DNA of 64,000 nucleotides from Mucilaginibacter sp. (GTDB lineage Bacteria; Bacteroidota; Bacteroidia; Sphingobacteriales; Sphingobacteriaceae): NCBI RefSeq assembly GCF_025362475.1, contig NZ_JANYGH010000065.1, positions 186,001 to 250,000 of the forward strand, read 5' to 3'. Shown piece by piece: positions 51,849 to 58,767 of this stretch (position 1 is its first letter; each line of letters starts with the position of its first letter). The notes under the pieces were generated by a model. It saw only the letters and a program-made list of their open reading frames with translations, ran no database searches and was not told where the DNA came from. The position numbers and the translations under genes were made by a program.

Positions 51849-52970
51849 TTATCGCGTAGCCTTCGTCGGGTGGTAATCTTTCCAAAGCCACTCCAGGGCT
51901 TCGGGAAGTGTTTGCTGTTTTACTTTATAATCAACATGCCGGGCGTTGCGGGCAAAAATAAACTGGTATTGATAGCCTTTAGCGGCAAGTATTTTGGCCA
52001 TGTTTTCATTTGCAAGCACCCAATCGTGCATATCGTCGCGCATGATGTTTGGATTAAAAAGGTCCTGATCGCCTACTTCCATCCAGATCCGCAATGGCTT
52101 AGGTTTACTTTTTGGGATGATGTGTTCATGAAATCCCCAGGCGCCTTGCGGTGTTTCTGGATTCCAGGGCCATTGCTGGTTTATATAGGTACCGGAATAG
52201 GTGAGCACACGGTGATACCATTCCGGGTGATACCATGCCATGATCAGGGCACATGATCCGCCCGAACTACCACCCATGGTAGCACGCCCTGCAGGGTCTT
52301 TGGTTAGTTTTACGTGGAATTTGCTTTCTACCAGGGGCAGTATTTCATGTTCAACAAATTCGGCGTATACACCGCTCATCGTATCGTATTCCAGGCCCCG
52401 TTCGCTGCCTTGTGCATCCCCGCTGCCGTTACCGATAGAGATGCCGATCATCGCCGGTACTTTACCTTCGGCAATCAGGTTGTTTAATGCCGTGAAAAGC
52501 AAATCGTCCGGCCCGTCGGCGCCAACGATGAACGGCGCTGCAGTGCCGGCGATATACTGTTTTGGAACATACACCGCCACCTGGCGGATGTAGGGTGCAG
52601 GATGGCTTGTAGTAACAATTAACTTAGCAGAGTTTGCCGGATCTGCCGTGCCAAATGTATTTGGTTCCCGGGCAATGCCGGGATAAATCCGACTGCCCTT
52701 CGAATCTATGGTAAAGCGGTAAATGGTCCCTTGCGGTACATTAGTTTGTACCATTGATTCCGGTGCAGGATTATGTGTGGGGCCGATAATAAAATTCCCA
52801 TTGGAGTCGGGCGAAGGTACGGCGCCATCCGGTAATTCCTTGGCCAATACATAACCGGGCGTATGCGGGTCGCGAATTGGCACCTGGGCCATTGCCGGGT
52901 TTACATTCCATATCATGTGGCACAATATACCGGACACTATGGTGCGATTAATTATTTTGGTTAGTTTCAT
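51849..52970 (-). CDS. Exported alpha/beta-hydrolase-fold esterase (enterochelin-esterase-like)
   Basis: 373 residues with signal peptide (about 1-28, ending near PAMAQVP). Esterase_D fold: IGISIGNGSGDAQGSERGLEYD, acid loop HEILPLVESKF, nucleophile elbow TMGGSSGGSCALIMAW (G-x-S-x-G), catalytic acid region IWMEVGDQDLFNP and His in NARHVDYKVKQQTLPEALEW. The SERGLEYDT segment resembles Bacteroidota esterases of the Fes/YieL group. Substrate could be a siderophore, feruloyl ester or acylated sugar; undetermined. Secreted, single gene. Confidence 0.9.
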   Translation of the reverse strand: MKLTKIINRTIVSGILCHMIWNVNPAMAQVPIRDPHTPGYVLAKELPDGAVPSPDSNGNFIIGPTHNPAPESMVQTNVPQGTIYRFTIDSKGSRIYPGIAREPNTFGTADPANSAKLIVTTSHPAPYIRQVAVYVPKQYIAGTAAPFIVGADGPDDLLFTALNNLIAEGKVPAMIGISIGNGSGDAQGSERGLEYDTMSGVYAEFVEHEILPLVESKFHVKLTKDPAGRATMGGSSGGSCALIMAWYHPEWYHRVLTYSGTYINQQWPWNPETPQGAWGFHEHIIPKSKPKPLRIWMEVGDQDLFNPNIMRDDMHDWVLANENMAKILAAKGYQYQFIFARNARHVDYKVKQQTLPEALEWLWKDYHPTKATR

Positions 52971-53240
52971 TTATTTTGATTTGGGGTAGGTGATCGTTAT
53001 GCCTGCGTTTTAAATTTAGGATTTATAGCTGCGGCATCAAAATAGGGGATTAATTTTATTTTTGACCGAAAGGCTCTTGAAAGGGTGCCGGGAACGGGGA
53101 TTCGCAAATTGCCCACGTGCTTCTTCAGGTTCTGAAAAAAAGTGGTTAAATAATGGCACCTATAAAATTTCTGCGCCACATCTCCACATCATCCTCAAAG
53201 CAAATGACTCCCGTATGCCTGTATTTAGCTAAGAAATCGA

Positions 53241-53248
53241 TATATTTG
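53241..53248 (+). promoter_or_regulatory. -7 promoter box for the two-gene kinase unit
   Basis: TATATTTG (TAnnTTTG), 20 bases upstream of the ATG at 53269. No correctly spaced -33 element is evident. Confidence 0.42.
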
Positions 53249-53268
53249 AATAACAGAAATGGAAAGAA

Positions 53269-53520
53269 ATGGGTACTATTGAAGAATTAAATGTAATTGG
53301 GAGTACGGTTGTAAGGCGGCTAAGAAGACAGAAGCTGGATAATGGAAAGCCATTTTTGATATGGTCGAACAAGCTCCCTAAAAATCAAAGTTATCTGGAA
53401 TATCCTGATCATTCTATCAAGATTGTTACTGTTGCACCTAATTTAAAGTCATTTGCGGTAGTTGAGGAGCTTACCAATAGCCAGGCCCAGATTATACGCC
53501 GTGAGCTAAACCTATTTTAA
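53269..53520 (+). CDS. Small protein preceding zeta-like kinase, hypothetical
   Basis: 83 residues, soluble, starting MGTIEELNVIGSTVVRRLRR. Basic N-terminal helix followed by alternating beta-like segments (PFLIWSNKLP, HSIKIVTVAP, FAVVEELTNSQ) and an amphipathic C-terminal helix IIRRELNLF. No family recognised and no similarity seen to the epsilon antitoxin. It ends one base before the next ATG, so the two proteins are made together. A partner or antitoxin role is inferred from position only. Confidence 0.65.
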   Translation: MGTIEELNVIGSTVVRRLRRQKLDNGKPFLIWSNKLPKNQSYLEYPDHSIKIVTVAPNLKSFAVVEELTNSQAQIIRRELNLF

Positions 53521-53521
53521 C

Positions 53522-54064
53522 ATGCCCAGCCTGTACATAATTACGGGTTCAAACGGAGCCGGAAAATCCACACTCGGACCGGACTACCTTCCAAAAGAGA
53601 TTTCACAGCATTATACAGTTTTCGACGGCGACTTACTTTATACCAGGAAACTAAGTGAACTATTTCCGGCGATCACCAGGTCGGCTAAATATGCGCGAAA
53701 GGACGCGTTGGAATACGTGGTAGATTTGTTTGAAGAACAGACAACACGAGCATTAGCTAACCGTGATCATTATGTTTACGAAGGTCATTTTACCAATGAT
53801 GCCACCTGGGAAAAACCGAAATTATTCAAAGACGCAAATTATCGCGTCCATCTTATCTTTTTCGGTCTGGAAAATCCCGAGCTATCGCAATTCCGGGTCA
53901 CAGAAAGGGTAACCGAGGGTGGTCATTATGTTGATCCACAAACTTTAAATAATAACTTTTACGGGAACCTCGAAAAATTAAATATTTATCACTCTCTGAT
54001 CGATGACCTGACCATCGTGGATACTTCGGAAATCAACCATCGAATCTTATTTAAGACTATTTAG
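53522..54064 (+). CDS. Zeta-toxin-like P-loop kinase
   Basis: 180 residues. Walker A TGSNGAGKST at 8-17 in the context PSLYIITGSNGAGKSTLGPDYLP, which is the zeta-toxin/AAA_33 pattern. FDGDLLYTRKLSELFP, the YEGHFTN segment and VHLIFFGLENPELSQFRVTERVTEGGHYVDP (read in parts, with Arg residues for phosphate contact) match the zeta group that phosphorylates UDP-N-acetylglucosamine or other small molecules. Small C-terminal lid. It directly follows the 83-residue ORF. Toxicity is not shown by sequence. Confidence 0.78.
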   Translation: MPSLYIITGSNGAGKSTLGPDYLPKEISQHYTVFDGDLLYTRKLSELFPAITRSAKYARKDALEYVVDLFEEQTTRALANRDHYVYEGHFTNDATWEKPKLFKDANYRVHLIFFGLENPELSQFRVTERVTEGGHYVDPQTLNNNFYGNLEKLNIYHSLIDDLTIVDTSEINHRILFKTI

Positions 54065-54245
54065 AAGCAAGTCGAGTTTCATGTTGAACGGGATGAGCTA
54101 CCGACTTGGTTTGCCAATTATCTTCCTACAATTGTTCAGTTATTTCCGTAACAGGCTACTAACACACCAATTTCTTGAAATCCTGTAAAAAGTAATTTTA
54201 AAACTGTCTTGTTTAGTCTACGATTGGGTTATTTAAATTTATTGT

Positions 54246-54596
54246 TTATAATAAACTCTGCCCGAAGGTCAGCAGATTGTTATCAGGGTCAAGAATAGAG
54301 AACTCTTTTTGTTGCCAGAGTTTATGCTCCAACTTGGTGCTGTTAACGTTTTGACTTCTGGCAAAATTGTAAAACTCCTCTATATCATCGGTACGGATAT
54401 ATACCTGCCCATAGTTTTCTTTTGGATCAAGGTCTTTAAATTCAAAAAAGTGAATTTGGATGCTATCTTTTTGTACCATAAGGTAACCATCGTAGTCGGT
54501 ACTACCAAATTCCTGAAATCCCAATTTGTTTAAATAAAAATCCCTGGTAATGGCTTTATCGCGCATTGGTAGTTTTGGATTGATGTCTGTAAGCAT
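54246..54596 (-). CDS. VOC family protein, bleomycin-resistance-like
   Basis: 116 residues: LTDINPKLPMRDKAITRDFYLNKLGF, HFFEFKDLDPKENYGQVYIR and FSILDPDNNLLTFGQS, the single-domain dimeric fold of bleomycin-binding proteins. The acidic pocket residues of true Ble proteins cannot be verified by eye. A large perfect hairpin lies upstream at 54634. It is a third VOC gene in the window, unrelated in position to the first two. Confidence 0.85.
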   Translation of the reverse strand: MLTDINPKLPMRDKAITRDFYLNKLGFQEFGSTDYDGYLMVQKDSIQIHFFEFKDLDPKENYGQVYIRTDDIEEFYNFARSQNVNSTKLEHKLWQQKEFSILDPDNNLLTFGQSLL

Positions 54597-54633
54597 ATTG
54601 ATTAGAATTTAACGGGCATTGCGAAAGTCAAAT

Positions 54634-54672
54634 GTAGATTAACAACTTGTGAATAGCAAGTTGTTAATCTAC
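54634..54672. repeat. Perfect 16-base stem hairpin upstream of VOC gene
   Basis: GTAGATTAACAACTTG (54634-54649), loop TGAATAG, CAAGTTGTTAATCTAC (54657-54672). No T-tract on either strand. It is 38 bases before the VOC ATG. Confidence 0.65.
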
Positions 54673-55328
54673 TCCGTGCGGCAGACATAGATTTTATCGA
54701 TAGATATATTCCTTTCATCGACACTTGTACTCATTTAATTACGGTTATGGTATGTTCGCAGCGCAAAAAAGGGCGAAGCCCTTATTGTGATAAGGTTTAG
54801 GTAAAGTCCTCCGAGCTGCGATAGCAAGGGGGCTTTTTTACTTCAATACCAAGCCTTCCTTAATTAACAATATTTTCAATCGATTGTCATCGTACATGTC
54901 TTCATTACGGCTGATCAGGAAAATACTTCGGCGGACACTGTTAAATAAAACAGCATTGATACGACGCTACACTGGAAATAATTCGGCAATTTGTAATTAT
55001 GAGGATTTAAATTTAAATAGCGTATTGATTATTCTCATATAAGTTTAATTAATATCCAATATCTATAATAGAGTTATAGCCATTTTTCGCCGTTTAAGAG
55101 GCATTTTATAATATTAATAATAGTATTTTCACATTAATAAAAATTCATTTACGGTTGATTGATGTTCTGATCAATTTACTTTTTAATCCTTTATTGCTAA
55201 ACCACATCTTGTTATCATAAAACGAATGTGTTTAAATGGGTTGTTCTCATGTTTTCGGGGTGATAACAGCAATGCATAGTGATCGCTTTAAGCGATGTTC
55301 AAAGTTATATACACAATTACCTGTTGCC
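54673..55328. other. Gene-free stretch with structured element at 54765-54840
   Basis: AAAGGGCGAAGCCCTTA hairpin followed by TCCTCCGAGCTGCGATAGCA and a T-rich end forms a compact, GC-richer block in otherwise AT-rich sequence (54841-55230). It looks like a short repeat or structured RNA; no gene is seen. Confidence 0.4.
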
Positions 55329-55952
55329 ATGAATAAAGGACCGTCTGAGGAGCTTATAATTGCGAATAAAGAACTTCTGTTTCAGAACAGTGAAAAAGAA
55401 AAACGTGCTAAGGAGTTAGTTATAGCAAATAAGGAGTTGGCATACCAAAATAACGAAAAGGAAAAGCGCGCAGCGGAATTGATAATTGCAAATAATGAGT
55501 TGGCTTTTCAAAACTCCGAAAAGGAAAAACGGGCCAATGAGTTGGCAATTGCGAATAGAGAGTTAGCCTTTCAAAATTCCGAGAAAGAGAATCGTGCACA
55601 GGAATTGATTATAGCTAATAAAGAGCTGGTGGTTCAAAATGATGAAAAACAAAAAAAGGCCGAGGAGTTAACAAGAGCTTACGACAAAATAAAAAGTACA
55701 GAAGTTTTTTTAAAGGAATACATCCAGGGGCTTGAAGAAATGATGTTTATGACACATCATAAAGTAAGGCAACCTGTAGCAAATATATTGGGAATTGCGC
55801 AAATGCTTTCTCAATTTATAAGCTCTCCGGCCACATTAAAAAAGCTAATAGGTTATATGGAAGTATCCGCTTTGATTCTTGACGATTTTACAAAAGAGCT
55901 TACTTCTTTTATTGAAAACCTTGAAAAAAAAGGAAAAAATAACAAAGGTTGA
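55329..55952 (+). CDS. Coiled-coil protein with orphan DHp (HisKA-like) domain
   Basis: 207 residues from MNKGPSEELIIANKELLF; an ATG at 55236 would add 31 residues of non-typical sequence. Residues 8-112 are five tandem 21-residue repeats of the form ELxIANxELxFQNxEKEKRA, three heptads each, a coiled-coil linker common in Bacteroidota sensor kinases. Residues 113-200 form a DHp-like two-helix segment, FMTHHKVRQPVANILGIAQML, with His144 at the H-box position. There is no ATPase domain. It may be a truncated kinase or a phosphotransfer protein that needs a partner kinase. Confidence 0.75.
   Translation: MNKGPSEELIIANKELLFQNSEKEKRAKELVIANKELAYQNNEKEKRAAELIIANNELAFQNSEKEKRANELAIANRELAFQNSEKENRAQELIIANKELVVQNDEKQKKAEELTRAYDKIKSTEVFLKEYIQGLEEMMFMTHHKVRQPVANILGIAQMLSQFISSPATLKKLIGYMEVSALILDDFTKELTSFIENLEKKGKNNKG
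55350..55664 (+). repeat. Five tandem 63-base coding repeats
   Basis: Five in-frame units of 63 bases encode the 21-residue coiled-coil repeat. DNA identity is partial, with mostly third-position differences, so the array is not very recent. Confidence 0.75.
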
Positions 55953-55989
55953 TTTTAAATATACTTATTAAAAAGAAGGGGAGGTTTTC

Positions 55990-56220
55990 CTACATCCTAA
56001 ATCTTAAAGAAACAGATCTTCCTAAAGCCTGCGCTAATTCAGGATCGATCAGCGGCCCGTCGCCTTGTTGGATCCACACGCTGCGCTCATCTTTTTGAAG
56101 GGTGATCTTTTCCCCATTCAACAAAATTTCAAGCTCGCTTGTGCCCTTGTTTATTGGCGATGTATTGATCTGATACACGTGGTCGGTATCATTGTATGTT
56201 ATTCTTAGTGGCAGTCCCAT
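55990..56220 (-). CDS. Conserved hypothetical small protein
   Basis: 76 residues, soluble: MGLPLRITYNDTDHVYQINT, ITLQKDERSVWIQQGDGPLI and a C-terminal LAQALGRSVSLRFRM. It looks like an all-beta small protein, and similar short ORFs are familiar from Sphingobacteriaceae, but I cannot name a family. Convergent with the orphan DHp gene and a lone gene on its strand. Confidence 0.6.
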   Translation of the reverse strand: MGLPLRITYNDTDHVYQINTSPINKGTSELEILLNGEKITLQKDERSVWIQQGDGPLIDPELAQALGRSVSLRFRM

Positions 56221-56351
56221 CTTTGTCTTCTCTCCGGGTAAATATACAAATCCAATATCCTAAAAAAATAAAAAGATGTAATAAACGTACCTTTTTGTGT
56301 GTAAGGTATTGTTAAACAGTTGATTAAAGTAAATTATAAAAATGGCGAAAA

Positions 56352-56717
56352 TTAGGCTGCAAGCAGGTATTCAACCTTTTCTAACAGGTTATTTGCGTCA
56401 AAAGGCTTGTGCAATACATCGTTTGGAGCGCCTTTTTGTGATAAAGAGGAATCAATATCATCACCGCCCGAGCAGATGATTACCGGTATGTTACTAGTAT
56501 TCCTGTTCAGCTTTATCAGCTTACATATATCCAGGTCACTCATGCCCGGGAACAAGGCGTCAAGAATAACCAGGTCAGGGTGGGTACTCCTGATATCGTT
56601 AAATATATTATGCCAATCGTTATATGATACCACATCGTAACCATTGCTGGTTAAAATATAGGTCATTACCTCTATCATAAGCTCGTTGTCATCAACAATA
56701 AAAATTTTCTTCGCCAT
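56352..56717 (-). CDS. Stand-alone response regulator receiver protein
   Basis: 121 residues: KIFIVDDNELMIEVMTYIL with acidic pair 9-10, phosphoacceptor Asp53 in VILDALFPGMSDLDI, switch Ser in VIICSGGDD and Lys in VLHKPFDANNLL. No output domain and no adjacent kinase, although the orphan DHp gene is 400 bases away and could be a phosphotransfer partner (inference). Confidence 0.92.
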   Translation of the reverse strand: MAKKIFIVDDNELMIEVMTYILTSNGYDVVSYNDWHNIFNDIRSTHPDLVILDALFPGMSDLDICKLIKLNRNTSNIPVIICSGGDDIDSSLSQKGAPNDVLHKPFDANNLLEKVEYLLAA

Positions 56718-56884
56718 ATTCTATTCAATCCCTTCGGCTTAAAGTAGTGCAAAGTGCATGCCATTGATTAACTTACAGTTAAAGCCATTTTCAACAGTAT
56801 GTAATGTGTATGGTTTAGTGTATGATTTATTACGATTAACGAGAAATACAGTTGAATTTTCGGGCTTAAATAAATCAGTTTTCT

Positions 56885-56892
56885 TACATTTG
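56885..56892 (+). promoter_or_regulatory. -7 promoter box for lacI-type gene
   Basis: TACATTTG (TAnnTTTG), 29 bases before the ATG, with TTTC 21 bases upstream (56860-56863) as a weak -33. Confidence 0.42.
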
Positions 56893-56921
56893 GCTGAATA
56901 AAAATGATTTAGCGGAGCATA

Positions 56922-57935
56922 ATGGATATTGTTAATATAAAGAAACTGGCTAAGGAGCTTAATATATCTACTTCAACCATTTCGAGGGCATTTAATGGCA
57001 GCCCTGATATTAACAAGGATACCAAGGAACGTATTCTGGCATTTGCCAAAGAGCATAACTTTTTACCCAACCATTACGCCAGTAACCTGCGTGATAAAAA
57101 AACCAAGACCATTGCCGTAATAGTCCCCGAAATAGCCAACGATTTTTTTTCACAGGCCATAAACGGCATTGAAGAGGTCGCCCGTAAAAAAGGTTTTTAT
57201 ATTTTACTTTATCGTACCGATGATGTTTTTGAAAAGGAAGTATCATTTGTAAATTATTTAAATAACGGCAAGGTTGATGGCATCATCATGTCGGTATCGG
57301 GCGAGGCTAACGATCATAACTACCTGCGTCAGCTGGAGTCGAAAAATGTACCTGTTGTTTTTTTTGATAGGGTTTATGAGGATATTGATGCCGCTAAAGT
57401 AACCACTAATGACTATGATAGCAGTTTTGCAGCCACAGAGCACCTGCTACAAACCGGCTGCCGTAGGGTAGCTTACCTGGTGGTAAATAAAAGTATATCG
57501 ATAGGGCAGGTGCGGATGCAGGGTTATATGGATGCCTTAAAAAAGCACGATGTTGCTTTTGATGACGAGCTTGTAATAGATTGCAGTAATGACGAAAAGG
57601 TAAATTATAAGATATTAACCAAAGTGCTGCAGGAAATTAAGCCTGATGGCATTTTTAGTTCCGTTGAACGCCTGGCCTTTGCTACTTATTATGTTTGTAA
57701 TGACCTGGGGATATCTATTCCCGGAGACTTGAAGATGATTAGCTTTTCGAGCCTGGGCATTGCGCCCTTATTAAGCCCGGCATTATCAACCATTACACAG
57801 CCAGCTTATGAAATGGGTATAAAAGCGGCCACGCTGCTATTTGAGGCCCTGGAGCAGAAAACATCAAACCTTAAACGGCACATTGTTTTAAAATCGAAAC
57901 TGTTTATCAGAAAGAGTTCGGGGGGAGAAAAGTGA
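56922..57935 (+). CDS. LacI family transcriptional regulator
   Basis: 337 residues. N-terminal HTH IKKLAKELNISTSTISRAFNGSPDINKDTKERI with hinge helix NYASNLR-like HYASNLRDKKTKTIAVIVP, then a periplasmic-binding-protein-like effector domain (60-330) with VDGIIMSVSGEA, VVFFDRVYEDI and HIVLKSKLFIRKSS. Regulates sugar-type pathways in most cases; no catabolic operon is adjacent, so targets are probably elsewhere. Bacteroidota LacI proteins often sense sugar derivatives. Confidence 0.92.
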   Translation: MDIVNIKKLAKELNISTSTISRAFNGSPDINKDTKERILAFAKEHNFLPNHYASNLRDKKTKTIAVIVPEIANDFFSQAINGIEEVARKKGFYILLYRTDDVFEKEVSFVNYLNNGKVDGIIMSVSGEANDHNYLRQLESKNVPVVFFDRVYEDIDAAKVTTNDYDSSFAATEHLLQTGCRRVAYLVVNKSISIGQVRMQGYMDALKKHDVAFDDELVIDCSNDEKVNYKILTKVLQEIKPDGIFSSVERLAFATYYVCNDLGISIPGDLKMISFSSLGIAPLLSPALSTITQPAYEMGIKAATLLFEALEQKTSNLKRHIVLKSKLFIRKSSGGEK

Positions 57936-58072
57936 GTAATTGATTAGTTAAGTAAGTGAGTAGTTGATTAGGTGAGTGGTAATGTAGTTGCCTGATTTCC
58001 GTTTAAAAAGACGTAATCAATCCAATCAACCACCCACACAATCAACCATTCACTCAATCAACCATTCACCAA
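57936..58072. repeat. Second TTGATT/AATCAA repeat array
   Basis: GTGAGTAATTGATTAGT and GTGAGTAGTTGATTAGG blocks on the left face CAATCAACCATTCACT blocks on the right, as inverted arms. Same motif family as 41190-41420. No gene. Confidence 0.65.
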
Positions 58073-58702
58073 TTATACGTGAATAAATAATTCACTTTTT
58101 GGCCTGCGTACTTTAATCATTTTGCTATAAACATCATCTTCTGCGCGGAAACCAACAGCAGCGATAACCGAAGTAGTTAATCCTTTTTCTTTTAAGCCCA
58201 ATATTTCATCAAATTGTGCTGCGTCAAAACCTTCCATAGGGGCTGCATCAATTCCTAATTCGGCGGCTTCTGAAACCAATACACCTAAAGCGATGTAAGT
58301 TTGTTTGTGCGACCAGGCCAATTTTTGGTCATCGGTACGACTGCTTAATGTTCCTAAGATCATTTGCTCAAAACCTTCAAGGCTGGCACGGTCAACACTG
58401 CGGGTATCGGCAACAAGATCGATAAACTTTTTACCAAAGGCTTCATCTAACGTTGTTAACGAGGCAAAAACAAACAATGCGGATGCATCGGTGATCTGGG
58501 CTTGGTTATAACCAGCCGCACGTAATTTCGCCCTGGTTTCCGGATCCTGAACAACAATAACTTTAAATGATTGCAGGCCTAAAGATGAGGGAGCCAGCTG
58601 GATAGCGCTTTGTAACTGATCTAACTGTTCAGTACTTATTTTTTTAGATGGGTCGAATTTTTTAATAGCGGCCCTCTTTTGTAATTTTTCTACTAATGAC
58701 AT
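58073..58702 (-). CDS. NAD(P)H-dependent oxidoreductase, nitroreductase family
   Basis: 209-residue FMN nitroreductase of the NfsB/Frase-like group. The N-terminal RAAIKKFDPSKKISTEQLDQL carries the FMN phosphate-binding residues, SPSSLGLQSFKVIVVQ-type core LAPSSLGLQSFKVIVV, and the C-terminal GIDAAPMEGFDAAQFDEIL. Reduces nitro compounds or quinones; physiological substrate unknown. A minus-strand TATTTTTG -7 box (58723-58730) lies upstream. Its end is next to the repeat array. Confidence 0.93.
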   Translation of the reverse strand: MSLVEKLQKRAAIKKFDPSKKISTEQLDQLQSAIQLAPSSLGLQSFKVIVVQDPETRAKLRAAGYNQAQITDASALFVFASLTTLDEAFGKKFIDLVADTRSVDRASLEGFEQMILGTLSSRTDDQKLAWSHKQTYIALGVLVSEAAELGIDAAPMEGFDAAQFDEILGLKEKGLTTSVIAAVGFRAEDDVYSKMIKVRRPKSELFIHV

Positions 58703-58767
58703 GATTTTATTAATTGCTTAAACAAAAATAGATGTTTAAACATTTAAATAGGTCATACTATCGTAAA

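Noticed and set aside
52997-53179. 60-codon minus-strand frame upstream of the esterase gene
   Set aside because: No start context or homology cues; the stretch 52971-53268 otherwise looks noncoding.
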